Positions 7,826 to 15,495 of a stretch of 21,906 nt of DNA are shown piece by piece. Under the pieces are notes generated by a model, which saw nothing but the letters and a program-made list of their open reading frames with translations, searched no databases and was not told where the DNA came from. Position 1 is the first letter of the stretch. Each line of letters opens with the position of its first letter. The DNA lies in assembly GCA_050943215.1 (NCBI GenBank), contig JBMNOU010000032.1, positions 1 through 21,906 on the forward strand, read 5' to 3'. A program made the translations under genes and the position numbers. This stretch comes from JBMNOU01 sp050943215 (GTDB lineage Bacteria > Bacillota > Clostridia > Christensenellales > SZUA-584).

Positions 7826-9294
7826 TATACCATACCTCCTGCAAAAGACGGTGCTCCTATTGACGGGGACGCCTGCTCAAGCGCATACGCTGCGCTCAGC
7901 ATCGTTTCTTCTCCCATAGGTTTCACGATTAGCTGAACACCAATCGGCAACCCGGTGCTACTCAGTGCGCAGGGTACCGAAATGGCTGCAAGACCCGCAA
8001 TATTGACCGGAATGGTATAAATATCCGTAACATACAACTGCATCGGATCGTTCTTCTCCCCCGCAACGAACGCAGGGGTAGGCGTCGTTGGTGACAATAT
8101 ACAATCGTATTTTTCAAACAGCCTATCAAAATCGTGTTTGATCAGCGTTCTTACCTTTAGCGCCTTAATATAATAATCATCATAATATCCTGAACTTAAA
8201 ACATAATTTCCAAGCATCATCCGGCACTTGACTTCGGCTCCAAAACCTTCATTTCTTGTCTTTGTATACATGTCCTCAATGCCGTTATATTCTTTTGCAC
8301 GATAACCGTATTTAACACCATCATATCTTGATAGGTTGGATGTCGCTTCTGCAGAAGAGATAATATAATAGGCAGACAGCGCATAATCAAAGGTTGGTAA
8401 TGTTGCCTCTTCCACAACAGCGCCAAGGTCTTGCATAGCTCCCACGGCCTTTTTAACAGCATCCTTAACATCATCATCGAGACCAGCTTTAAAATATTCT
8501 TTGGGTAAGCCGATCTTCAAGCCGCGTATATCCTTGCCAATCGCTTTTGAAAAATCAGGATATTGAGTCTTGATTGACGTCGAATCTCTCTGATCATATC
8601 CGCATACAGCACCTAGCGCATATGCTGCATCTTCTACCGTACGGGTTAACGGACCGATCTGATCGAGAGAAGAAGCAAATGCTACCAGCCCATACCGGGA
8701 AACGGCGCCGTATGTTGGTTTTACCCCTACCACGCCACAATACGACGCGGGCTGCCTGATACTACCCCCCGTATCCGAACCCAGTGCAAGAGGTGCCATA
8801 GCTGCTGAAACGGCCGCTGCACTTCCTCCCGAAGACCCGCCGGGCACTCTTTTTAGATCCCATGGATTGTATGTAGTATGAAACGCACTATTCTCGGTAG
8901 ACGACCCCATTGCAAACTCATCGAGATTTGCTTTTGCCAGTATAATCATACCTTTTGATTTAAATTGCTCAATTACATGCGCGTCATACGGCGGTATAAA
9001 ATTCTCAAGCATTCTCGAAGAACAAGTCGTCCTGATTTCTTTTGTACAGATATTATCTTTTACTATAACCGGGATACCGTCATAGATGCTTTTTTGCAGC
9101 CCTCTTGTACGCCTTTCATCCGATAGCTTTGCCTGCTCTAAAGCGGTTTCCTTGCATATGCATGTAAGAGCCTTGATCCATGGTTCTGTATCTTCGATTC
9201 TGCTAATCAGTGATGACACAAGCTCTGTCGCACTGATTTCCTTGTTTTGCAGCGCATCCATTGCCTGCTTCATCGTTAATTCGTATGCTTTCAA
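7825..9294 (-). CDS. gatA: Asp-tRNA(Asn)/Glu-tRNA(Gln) amidotransferase subunit A
   Basis: GatA is the amidase subunit that releases ammonia from glutamine or asparagine for the GatB reaction. The 489 residues contain the complete amidase-signature catalytic set: Lys79 in VIVKDN, cis-Ser154 in PGGSSGGSAAA and nucleophile Ser178 in GSDTGGSIRQPAS, in the positions expected for bacterial GatA. The start codon is TTG at 9294 with GAGGTGA just upstream; the resulting N-terminus (MKAYELTMKQAMDAL) aligns with the usual GatA start, so TTG is preferred over an internal ATG. It lies 9 nt after gatC and shares one base with gatB. Confidence 0.97.
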   Translation of the reverse strand: MKAYELTMKQAMDALQNKEISATELVSSLISRIEDTEPWIKALTCICKETALEQAKLSDERRTRGLQKSIYDGIPVIVKDNICTKEIRTTCSSRMLENFIPPYDAHVIEQFKSKGMIILAKANLDEFAMGSSTENSAFHTTYNPWDLKRVPGGSSGGSAAAVSAAMAPLALGSDTGGSIRQPASYCGVVGVKPTYGAVSRYGLVAFASSLDQIGPLTRTVEDAAYALGAVCGYDQRDSTSIKTQYPDFSKAIGKDIRGLKIGLPKEYFKAGLDDDVKDAVKKAVGAMQDLGAVVEEATLPTFDYALSAYYIISSAEATSNLSRYDGVKYGYRAKEYNGIEDMYTKTRNEGFGAEVKCRMMLGNYVLSSGYYDDYYIKALKVRTLIKHDFDRLFEKYDCILSPTTPTPAFVAGEKNDPMQLYVTDIYTIPVNIAGLAAISVPCALSSTGLPIGVQLIVKPMGEETMLSAAYALEQASPSIGAPSFAGGMV

Positions 9295-9303
9295 TCCGTC
9301 ACC

Positions 9304-9591
9304 TCATTCAACAACCTTAGGAACGATAAAACACCCGTTTTCCTTCTCGGGCGCGTTTGCTGTCACCAATTCATTATCCATACTTTGTATCACAACATCG
9401 TCTCTTAGTACATTTTCAATGCCCTGAATATGCGCGGTTGGTATAACGCCGCTTGTATCAAGCTCTCCTAGCTTCTGCACCGTTTTTAGAATAGCTTCGA
9501 GATGATGCTGATAATGCTTTTTTTCTTCATCACTGAGGCTCAGCCGCGACAGCGATGCGATCTTCTCGACTTCAGAAATTGAAATCTGCAT
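9304..9591 (-). CDS. gatC: Asp-tRNA(Asn)/Glu-tRNA(Gln) amidotransferase subunit C
   Basis: GatC is the small belt-like subunit that holds GatA and GatB together. The 95-residue product shows the family pattern: an N-terminal helix ISEVEKIASLSRLSLSDEEK, then ILKTVQKLGELDTSGVIPTA, and the LRDDVV segment before a variable tail that ends in CFIVPKVVE. Start ATG follows a strong AGGAGG 5 nt upstream. gatC opens the C-A-B order, and the lipoprotein gene ends only 13 nt before it, so it probably has no promoter of its own. Confidence 0.95.
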   Translation of the reverse strand: MQISISEVEKIASLSRLSLSDEEKKHYQHHLEAILKTVQKLGELDTSGVIPTAHIQGIENVLRDDVVIQSMDNELVTANAPEKENGCFIVPKVVE

Positions 9592-9604
9592 TCCGCCCTC
9601 CTGC

Positions 9605-11395
9605 TTATTTTTTGTTTAAATCATATATATATGTCGCATAATAGATGTTGCCAGTATCTTTGCTGATAAAATATAGTTGTCCAGTTGTGCTGGACGGAAC
9701 AAATTCGCCCGTATTGCATAACGCAACCTGCTGCGGCGGAGCGGCACTGACAATATCATACGAAAAAAGCCCGAATTTATATTCACCAGCCGGATTGTCT
9801 ATCAATTCATCGGTATAATATACTTTGCCACCGTTCTGCGAAAAACAGAAGTTATTAATATTCGCATTTTGAACAATGTATGAAGCCTTCCCTGTTTGTA
9901 TATCACACAGCTTTAAGCTCGTCAATACCTCTTCTTCTTCAGAAGACGACACCTCGAGTACCAGCATTGTTTTCCCGTCCGGCGATATGATAAAATCAAC
10001 CCCCTGGGTAATCTCCCTGCGTAGATTTGTAATCTCGTATATTTTGCCTGTAAAACCCGCAAAATTGTCTGCAAAGAACAACCGCCCTCCCGATATGGCA
10101 AGCTTGCCCTCAGACCCGGCTTCTTCTTCTATCGCATCGATGCTGATTGTACCATCGGGCAGGAATGTGCATGCCATCATCTGCATCGAGCCATAACCTG
10201 TCATCGCGTAAAGAATATTCTCTTTATCGGACCATACAAACGCCGCTGTTTGATTTCCAAAACCTTCTTCTCCGAGGTTGATAAGTTGTTTTGAATCAAA
10301 ATCATATACGTACAGCACTCTGTTTTCCATCGACACATCACGTATGCATATATATCTTCCGTCAGGCGAAAAAGAAGCATCATAAATCGAGTAAAAATCT
10401 GACACATTGACGCTCTGTATCCTCCCGTTCGGATCGAGTATCCAAAGCTTATCGGATAAAAGATAACTATCCTGCTCAAGTGCCGGCTCTTCCGGCTTAT
10501 AGCTTCTTGAAAATGCAATCCTGCCATCCGGCGCAGTCGCAAGATATCTGCCGTTTTGGAGTAAAAGAGGCGTTTCAATCAAAATGCCATGTTTCATGAC
10601 AACGCTTTTTCCCTCTGTCCCCGAATAATCTATGCCAATTGAGTAGTCGGGCAAAGCACTGCCGGCGATCTGCAGCACATAGAGCGCATTGTTAGGAAGC
10701 GACTCTTTCAGCAAACCGCGAGCCGTTTCCATGAAAGCATCAGCTTCTTTTTTTGTCGCGAACGGCCTTGAAATAAGCAGTTTGTTCTCAAGGTCAGCGC
10801 ATAATACAGGAGACATCTCAATGCTCTTTGGCCATGTCCCTTCCTGATGTTCATAGAATGAGTCCGATATGCAATAATACTGAGTATAGGCATTATCATT
10901 GGCAGGCGCAAGCCTCACGACAAGATCACCTTCCGATTCTTCGACTAAGAAATCAGCGGATTTAGACAGCTGAATGTAAATGATTAGCGTATCGTCATCC
11001 GCAGGAACTTCCCGGAAAACGCCTAGTACAAAATCGGATAGGGCCCATACAAGCTTTGGCTGATAATCCCAAAAGCTGATGTGATGCAGCTTAATCATCA
11101 GACGCTGCGGCTGATCCAGCAGCGAAATCTCATATTGCGGTAGTTTGGTGAGTTTAGACTCGGGATATCCCGCCTGTCTGCTTCCGCTCAGCATAGACAG
11201 AGTGATAACAGTCTGATCTTTATCCGCAATAATATCGATGTCTTTAACATTAATATTTTCTGCCGCTTCGGCATGGCCGCCGCTTATCAACTGTTCGTTC
11301 GTGTATATGCCATCCTTAACATTTTGCGCGGCCGTACACCCTAATAGCAAAATAGCCAACAATATCAAAGTAATAAAAAACCTAAACAGTTTCAC
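9605..11395 (-). CDS. Predicted lipoprotein with C-terminal beta-propeller-like repeats, function unknown
   Basis: A 596-residue protein with an N-terminal lipoprotein signal peptide: KLFRFF, a hydrophobic core, and lipobox LLGC with Cys20 as the predicted lipidated residue. It should be anchored on the outer face of the cytoplasmic membrane. Residues about 45-165 form a beta-rich region resembling an AMIN-type domain (tentative). Residues about 203-245 (KLLISRPFATKKEADAFMETA) resemble a SPOR-like fold (tentative). Residues about 280-590 hold degenerate TolB/WD40-like blades: APDGRIAF (288), SPDGRYICI (343), SPDGKTMLV (471), SQNGGKVYY (519). Start is GTG at 11395 with GGTGGGGG upstream. It sits between the SAH deaminase gene and gatC with gaps of 14 and 13 nt. 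I do not recognise a named family; a cell-wall or sensing role is only a guess. Confidence 0.85.
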   Translation of the reverse strand: MKLFRFFITLILLAILLLGCTAAQNVKDGIYTNEQLISGGHAEAAENINVKDIDIIADKDQTVITLSMLSGSRQAGYPESKLTKLPQYEISLLDQPQRLMIKLHHISFWDYQPKLVWALSDFVLGVFREVPADDDTLIIYIQLSKSADFLVEESEGDLVVRLAPANDNAYTQYYCISDSFYEHQEGTWPKSIEMSPVLCADLENKLLISRPFATKKEADAFMETARGLLKESLPNNALYVLQIAGSALPDYSIGIDYSGTEGKSVVMKHGILIETPLLLQNGRYLATAPDGRIAFSRSYKPEEPALEQDSYLLSDKLWILDPNGRIQSVNVSDFYSIYDASFSPDGRYICIRDVSMENRVLYVYDFDSKQLINLGEEGFGNQTAAFVWSDKENILYAMTGYGSMQMMACTFLPDGTISIDAIEEEAGSEGKLAISGGRLFFADNFAGFTGKIYEITNLRREITQGVDFIISPDGKTMLVLEVSSSEEEEVLTSLKLCDIQTGKASYIVQNANINNFCFSQNGGKVYYTDELIDNPAGEYKFGLFSYDIVSAAPPQQVALCNTGEFVPSSTTGQLYFISKDTGNIYYATYIYDLNKK

Positions 11396-11409
11396 TATAC
11401 CCCCACCCT

Positions 11410-12696
11410 TTAACTGGCAAATATTTTCCCAGAATATTGTCTGACATTTGCCTTAATTTCATCAATGTCTGCAAACGTAATGTCACCGTTCTCATAAAGT
11501 ATATCTCCGCCTACCATCGTTAAAATCACATCCGCATCGCTGCCGCTATACACCATATGGTTCAGCAGATCTGTTTTAGGGCTGTATCTTATGCCCTCCG
11601 TGTTGATAATGATAATATCTGCTTGCTTCCCAGCTTCGAGGCTGCCCGTTTTATCGTCTATCCCAAGCGCTCTTGCACCGTTAATCGTTGCAATTTTTAT
11701 CGCCGTTTTCGCCGGTATCAACATTGCGTTTTGGTTAACGCCTTTTTGTAACAGCGCCAAAAGCGTCATCTCTTCCATCATCGAAAGATTATTATTGCTA
11801 GCGGCACTGTCCGTCCCGACACTGACATTAATACCGTGCCCAAGTATCTTTTCCGTTCTCGCGATACCGCTGCCCAGCTTTAAGTTGCTACGCGGACAGG
11901 ATAATACGTGAACCTTCTTTTGTGCCATAATCGCCATATCAGCATCATCCACCCAGACGCAATGCGCAGCCATAACCGGCACATCCAGCAGCCCCAAGCT
12001 GTCAAAAAGAGCGATAGGCGTCTTTCCATGGCGGGAAATACAGTCGTTATGCTCGCCAATTGTTTCGGATACATGAACATGTACACGCGCACCCAGCCTT
12101 TCAGCCATATCCCGCACTTTTTTGAACATTTGCGGACTGACTGTATATTCTGCATGAGGACCTATCGCTGCTGAGACTCTTTCATAATCTCGGACGATAT
12201 CAAAAAAAGCCTCCGCTTCTTTTAATCTTCTGCCACCTTTTCCGTCTATATCGATAACGGCGCTTGCGATGAGCGCACGTATACTTGACTCGTGCGCTGC
12301 CTTCGCGATCGTATCCGTAAAATTATACATGTCTGAAAAACAGGTGACACCGCCGACGATGAGCTCCGCGATAGCCAGCATACTCCCCCAATATACCGCG
12401 TCGGCCGTCAGTTTGGCTTCAGCCGGCCATATTTTGTTTTTGAGCCAGTCCATCAACTGCATATCGTCTGCATATCCCCGAAACAAGTTCATCGGAATAT
12501 GAGTATGCGTATTAATAAACCCGGGTGCAATGATACCCCCTTTTGCGTCGATAACTCTATCCGCTTTGAAACTGGGCGCATGCTGTTCGCTTCCGGCGTA
12601 AATAATCATACCACTATCGACCAGAACACATCCAGGAAGACAGGTATCATTTTCGTCTGCCGTAATGAGATAACCATTTTTAATGAATATGCTCAT
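11410..12696 (-). CDS. mtaD: 5-methylthioadenosine/S-adenosylhomocysteine deaminase (amidohydrolase)
   Basis: A metal-dependent amidohydrolase of the MtaD/DadD group, which deaminates the adenine of S-adenosylhomocysteine, methylthioadenosine or 5'-deoxyadenosine to hypoxanthine. Metal ligands are visible: HTH in APGFINTHTHIPMNLFRGYA (His64 and His66), HVHVSE, AAHCVWVD, and the Asp in SVGTDSAASNNNLSMMEE. The C-terminal DIIIINTEG strand belongs to the composite beta-domain. I take ATG 12696 (428 residues, MSIFIKNGYLI), 1 nt after the ahcY stop with GGGG 6 nt upstream; a TTG four codons earlier at 12708 would overlap ahcY by 11 nt and is less likely. Coupling to ahcY supports SAH as the main substrate, but sequence alone cannot rank the three. 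Confidence 0.9.
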   Translation of the reverse strand: MSIFIKNGYLITADENDTCLPGCVLVDSGMIIYAGSEQHAPSFKADRVIDAKGGIIAPGFINTHTHIPMNLFRGYADDMQLMDWLKNKIWPAEAKLTADAVYWGSMLAIAELIVGGVTCFSDMYNFTDTIAKAAHESSIRALIASAVIDIDGKGGRRLKEAEAFFDIVRDYERVSAAIGPHAEYTVSPQMFKKVRDMAERLGARVHVHVSETIGEHNDCISRHGKTPIALFDSLGLLDVPVMAAHCVWVDDADMAIMAQKKVHVLSCPRSNLKLGSGIARTEKILGHGINVSVGTDSAASNNNLSMMEEMTLLALLQKGVNQNAMLIPAKTAIKIATINGARALGIDDKTGSLEAGKQADIIIINTEGIRYSPKTDLLNHMVYSGSDADVILTMVGGDILYENGDITFADIDEIKANVRQYSGKIFAS

Positions 12697-12697
12697 A

Positions 12698-13933
12698 TTA
12701 TTCCCCAAACATATATTTTCTCTGTTCTTTCGTCAAAACATCGATATTGATATGCAGCGCCTTGAGCTTAAGTTTAGCAACATGTAAATCAATCTCTTCC
12801 GGCACGTTATATACTTTGTTTTTCAACTTGCCTTTATTTTGGATCAGGAATTTTAAAGATAGCGCCTGTAGCGCAAAACTGAGATCCATGATCTCTGCCG
12901 GGTGCCCGTCTCCCGCCGCGAGATTAACTAGCCGACCTTCCGCCAATACGTATAATTCTTTTCCGCCAAGACTATACGCCATAATGTTTTTTCTCGCAAC
13001 ATAGCAGCTTTGGGCCATGTTTTCAAGCTGGTTTATATTGATTTCAACATTAAAATGACCGGCGTTTGCAAGCACCGCGCCATTTTTCATATTTTCAAAA
13101 TGCCTGCCTTCTATCACATTGTTACAGCCCGTTGCCGTGATAAACAGATCTCCGATAAGTGAAGCCTCGTCCATTGTCATCACGCTGTACCCGTCCATTA
13201 CCGCTTCCATTGCACGAATAGGATGGGTCTCTGTCACAACAACTTTTGCGCCAAGTCCCTTTGCGCGAAGCGCAATGCCTTTACCGCACCATCCATAGCC
13301 CGCAACAACAACAGTCTTTCCCGCAACAACTAAATTTGTCGTACGCATGATACCGTCCCACACAGACTGTCCTGTGCCATATCTGTTGTCAAATAAATGC
13401 TTACAGTCTGCATCGTTGACAGCGATAACAGGAAAACCAAGCGTTCCGTTATACTCTCTGGCCCTAAATCTTAACAGGCCTGTTGTCGTTTCTTCGCATG
13501 CACCGATCACATTTATTGCCTTATGCTTGTCCCGCGTATGCAGCGCTTCAGACAAATCGGCACCATCATCCAAAATAACATCAGGAGTGCTGTCGAGCGT
13601 CATTGAAATATGTCTGTTATATTCTTCAGCCGTTGCCGCATGCCAGGCATATACATCTATACCACTTTGGACAAGAGCGGCTGCAATATCGTCCTGCGTT
13701 GACAGCGGATTTGATCCCGTTACAAACATGTGAGCACCACCGGCTTTGAGCACTCTGCAAAGATATGCTGTTTTTGCTTCAAGATGTATGGACAGTGCAA
13801 CCTTAATACCGGCAAACGGCTTATCTTTCTCGAACATATCCTTAAGCGAAGTTAACACAGGCATGTTCTTTTGAGCCCAAACGATCTTCATCTCGCCTTG
13901 CGGCGCTATGGTAATATCACGTATCTCACTCAT
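12698..13933 (-). CDS. ahcY: Adenosylhomocysteinase (short archaeal/Thermotoga-like form)
   Basis: This NAD-dependent enzyme splits S-adenosylhomocysteine into homocysteine and adenosine, or S-inosylhomocysteine into homocysteine and inosine. At 411 residues it is the short form that lacks the insertion and C-terminal tail of typical bacterial and eukaryotic enzymes. Seen: SIHLEAKTAYLCRVLKAGGA (48-67), TGSNPLSTQDD (72-82), the NAD-binding AGYGWCGKG (211-219), GRHFENMKNGAVLANAGHF, and LVNLAAGDGHPAEIMDLSFA. The GYGWCGKG version is the one I associate with archaeal and thermophile enzymes. The galU stop and this ATG share one base (TAATG). With the deaminase directly downstream, S-inosylhomocysteine may be its real substrate. 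Confidence 0.94.
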   Translation of the reverse strand: MSEIRDITIAPQGEMKIVWAQKNMPVLTSLKDMFEKDKPFAGIKVALSIHLEAKTAYLCRVLKAGGAHMFVTGSNPLSTQDDIAAALVQSGIDVYAWHAATAEEYNRHISMTLDSTPDVILDDGADLSEALHTRDKHKAINVIGACEETTTGLLRFRAREYNGTLGFPVIAVNDADCKHLFDNRYGTGQSVWDGIMRTTNLVVAGKTVVVAGYGWCGKGIALRAKGLGAKVVVTETHPIRAMEAVMDGYSVMTMDEASLIGDLFITATGCNNVIEGRHFENMKNGAVLANAGHFNVEININQLENMAQSCYVARKNIMAYSLGGKELYVLAEGRLVNLAAGDGHPAEIMDLSFALQALSLKFLIQNKGKLKNKVYNVPEEIDLHVAKLKLKALHINIDVLTKEQRKYMFGE

Positions 13934-14811
13934 TATGATAACTCTTTCACAATTTGAAATAAGTATTCCTTAAAACTACCTTTTAAATCATCTCTGCCAA
14001 GGGCAAACTCGACAGTTGCCTTTAAAAACCCAAGCTTATCGCCTACATCATATCTCTTGCCTTCGAACTCATATGCATATACACCTTGCGTTTTACTCAA
14101 TGTTTTAAGCGCGTCCGTCAACTGAATTTCCCCGCCTTTGCCCGGCTGCTGATTTTCTAATATATCAAATATCTCAGGGGTTATGATATACCGTCCGAGT
14201 ATTGCCAGGTTGGACGGGGCCTCTTCGACATTTGGTTTCTCTACCATATTGATAACTTTATGCAGTCTGTATTCTTTGGATTTCGCCAAAGGATGTATAA
14301 TACCATATTTATCAACCTGGTTCTTTTCAACCCGCTGCACACCCAATATAGTGGAGTTATATTCGTTATATACATCAATAAGCTGCCCGATCGCTGGTTT
14401 TTCTGATACGACGATATCATCCCCCAGCAACACCGCAAAAGGCTCATTGCCGACAAACGCCCGTGCGCAGCCGATTGCGTGTCCAAGTCCCTTGGCTTCT
14501 TTTTGCCTGACATAATAAACATCCACAAGGTTGGATATATCCTCGACCATCGTTAAAAGAGAGGCTTTACCCTTCCTATACAGCTCGGACTCAAGTTCAT
14601 ACGATTTGTCAAAGTGATCCTCTATATTTCTTTTTCCTCTTCCCGTTATGATCAGTATGCTTTCTATACCGGCTCTGATCGCTTCTTCAACAATATATTG
14701 TATCGTCGGTTTATCGACGATGGGCAACATTTCTTTAGGCTGTGCTTTTGTTGCAGGCAAAAACCTTGTCCCCATTCCAGCCGCTGGTATGATCGCTTTT
14801 TTTATCTTCAC
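13933..14811 (-). CDS. galU: UTP-glucose-1-phosphate uridylyltransferase
   Basis: GalU makes UDP-glucose from UTP and glucose-1-phosphate, the precursor of glycolipids, teichoic acid decorations and exopolysaccharide. The 292-residue protein begins with the nucleotidyltransferase signature IIPAAGMGTRFLPATK and PKEMLPIVDKPTIQYIVEEA, and has FAVLLGDDIVV, the VEKP motif and GRYIITPEIFDIL. Length fits the bacterial family. The start codon is GTG at 14811, with a GGAGGG ribosome binding site 6 nt upstream. It is the first gene of the eight-gene run, behind the 322-nt intergenic region. Confidence 0.96.
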   Translation of the reverse strand: MKIKKAIIPAAGMGTRFLPATKAQPKEMLPIVDKPTIQYIVEEAIRAGIESILIITGRGKRNIEDHFDKSYELESELYRKGKASLLTMVEDISNLVDVYYVRQKEAKGLGHAIGCARAFVGNEPFAVLLGDDIVVSEKPAIGQLIDVYNEYNSTILGVQRVEKNQVDKYGIIHPLAKSKEYRLHKVINMVEKPNVEEAPSNLAILGRYIITPEIFDILENQQPGKGGEIQLTDALKTLSKTQGVYAYEFEGKRYDVGDKLGFLKATVEFALGRDDLKGSFKEYLFQIVKELS

Positions 14812-14854
14812 TGTTTACCCTCCATTGTCCGAGATTTTTTCACATTGTACCACA

Positions 14855-14860
14855 ATTATA
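14855..14860 (-). promoter_or_regulatory. Candidate -10 box for the galU operon
   Basis: On the minus strand a perfect TATAAT lies here, about 44 nt before the galU GTG; a second, weaker TACAAT follows at 14849-14844. No convincing -35 hexamer is found at 16-18 nt, and the surroundings are very AT-rich, so chance TATAAT matches are likely. Position just upstream of the first gene in the run is the main support. Confidence 0.38.
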
Positions 14861-14982
14861 CTATATCATGCAGTTTTTTTGTTTACATTTCTATGAACAA
14901 TAACCAAATCTTCATTTTTTCATTTTTATTTTGTTTATAGTACATACTTTAACAATATACTATACTGATAAAATACATAAAA

Positions 14983-15004
14983 AAACAGTATATAAACAGT
15001 ATAT
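14983..15004. repeat. Two tandem 11-bp AT-rich repeats with an inverted core copy nearby
   Basis: The unit AAACAGTATAT (plus strand) occurs twice end to end. The core CAGTATA is also present in inverted form as TATACTG at 14961-14967, separated from the first repeat core by 18 nt. An 11-bp repeat places each copy on about the same helix face, as in some regulator binding sites. AT-rich background makes chance possible. Confidence 0.6.
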
Positions 15005-15044
15005 AAAACGAGAAAATATTTAGATATTATTTGGGATATGTGAT

Positions 15045-15072
15045 AAAAGGGGCATAGCGTTGCCACACCCTT
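15045..15072 (-). terminator. Weak hairpin after hinT, possible terminator
   Basis: On the minus strand AAGGG, a TGT bulge, GGCA, a 6-nt loop, TGCC and CCTTT can pair (9 bp including one G-T pair), followed by only a short TTAT stretch. It lies about 60 nt after the hinT stop, where the heat-shock run would be expected to end. The short U-tract and the bulge make it a poor intrinsic terminator. Confidence 0.3.
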
Positions 15073-15133
15073 GATATTGAAACAAGATAATCTGTTCCCT
15101 TTTGCATTTATCTTCTCACTATTGCCCAGACCG

Positions 15134-15475
15134 TCAGCCTGGAGGCCATAAAAAGATACGTCCGCCGAGAAGATGGAAGTGCAGATGGTCAACCGTCTGT
15201 CCGCCTTCCCGTCCTATATTTGTAACCAGTCGAAAACCATTCTTTAGGCCGAAATCAGCAGCGAGCTTTTTGGCAACCCGCATGATATGCGAAAAAATGT
15301 TCATATCTTCCTCGGCTGTCTCAGCGACAGATTTAATATGCTTTTTGGGAATGATCAACACATGAACCGGTGCCTTTTTATCAATATCATAAAAAGCCAA
15401 AACGGTATCATCCTCATACACCTTGTTTGACGGGATATCACCCGCGACAATCCTGCAAAACAAGCAGTCGTTCAT
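15134..15475 (-). CDS. hinT: HIT family protein, HinT-type purine nucleoside phosphoramidase
   Basis: HinT proteins hydrolyse AMP-linked phosphoramidates, including aminoacyl-AMP by-products. The 113-residue protein has the catalytic histidine triad HLHFH (His97, His99, His101) in the DHLHFHLLGG motif and the family's WPPG C-terminus. The N-terminal CLFC (Cys4, Cys7), with a histidine further on, suggests the zinc-binding variant common in Bacillota. Other family blocks are VYEDDTVLAFYDI and PVHVLIIPKKHI. Start ATG follows GGAGGG 7 nt upstream. It lies 20 nt after mtaB and is the last gene of the heat-shock run. Confidence 0.95.
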   Translation of the reverse strand: MNDCLFCRIVAGDIPSNKVYEDDTVLAFYDIDKKAPVHVLIIPKKHIKSVAETAEEDMNIFSHIMRVAKKLAADFGLKNGFRLVTNIGREGGQTVDHLHFHLLGGRIFLWPPG

Positions 15476-15495
15476 CTATGTACCCTCCTTTAAAG

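Larger units (their letters stand above)
14812..15133 (-). other. 322-nt AT-rich intergenic region between hinT and galU
   Basis: No gene is supported here. From right to left it contains a weak hairpin near 15072-15045, two tandem 11-bp repeats at 14983-15004, an inverted copy of their core at 14961-14967, a run of A/T tracts, and the candidate galU -10 box. An 85-codon open frame (15192-14935, minus) overlaps the end of hinT, has a low-complexity hydrophobic tail and no recognisable family; I do not call it. The region probably holds the end of the heat-shock transcript and the control region of galU. Confidence 0.6.

Noticed and set aside
12697..12708. TTG start for the deaminase giving an 11-nt overlap with ahcY
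   Set aside because: The ATG at 12696 lies 1 nt after the ahcY stop, has GGGG at a usable distance and gives a family-like N-terminus.
14887..14919. Ten-codon leader peptide (MKIWLLFIEM) upstream of galU
   Set aside because: No ribosome binding site, no amino-acid bias linked to the operon and no attenuator hairpin after it.
14812..15133. SAM/SAH riboswitch or T-box leader ahead of the galU-ahcY-gat run
   Set aside because: The region is AT-rich with no GC-rich multi-stem core, no T-box-like TGGNACCGCG motif and no strong terminator/antiterminator pair.
14935..15192. 85-codon minus-strand open frame after hinT
   Set aside because: It overlaps the end of hinT in another frame, has a low-complexity hydrophobic tail produced by AT-rich DNA, matches no family I know and has no convincing ribosome binding site.
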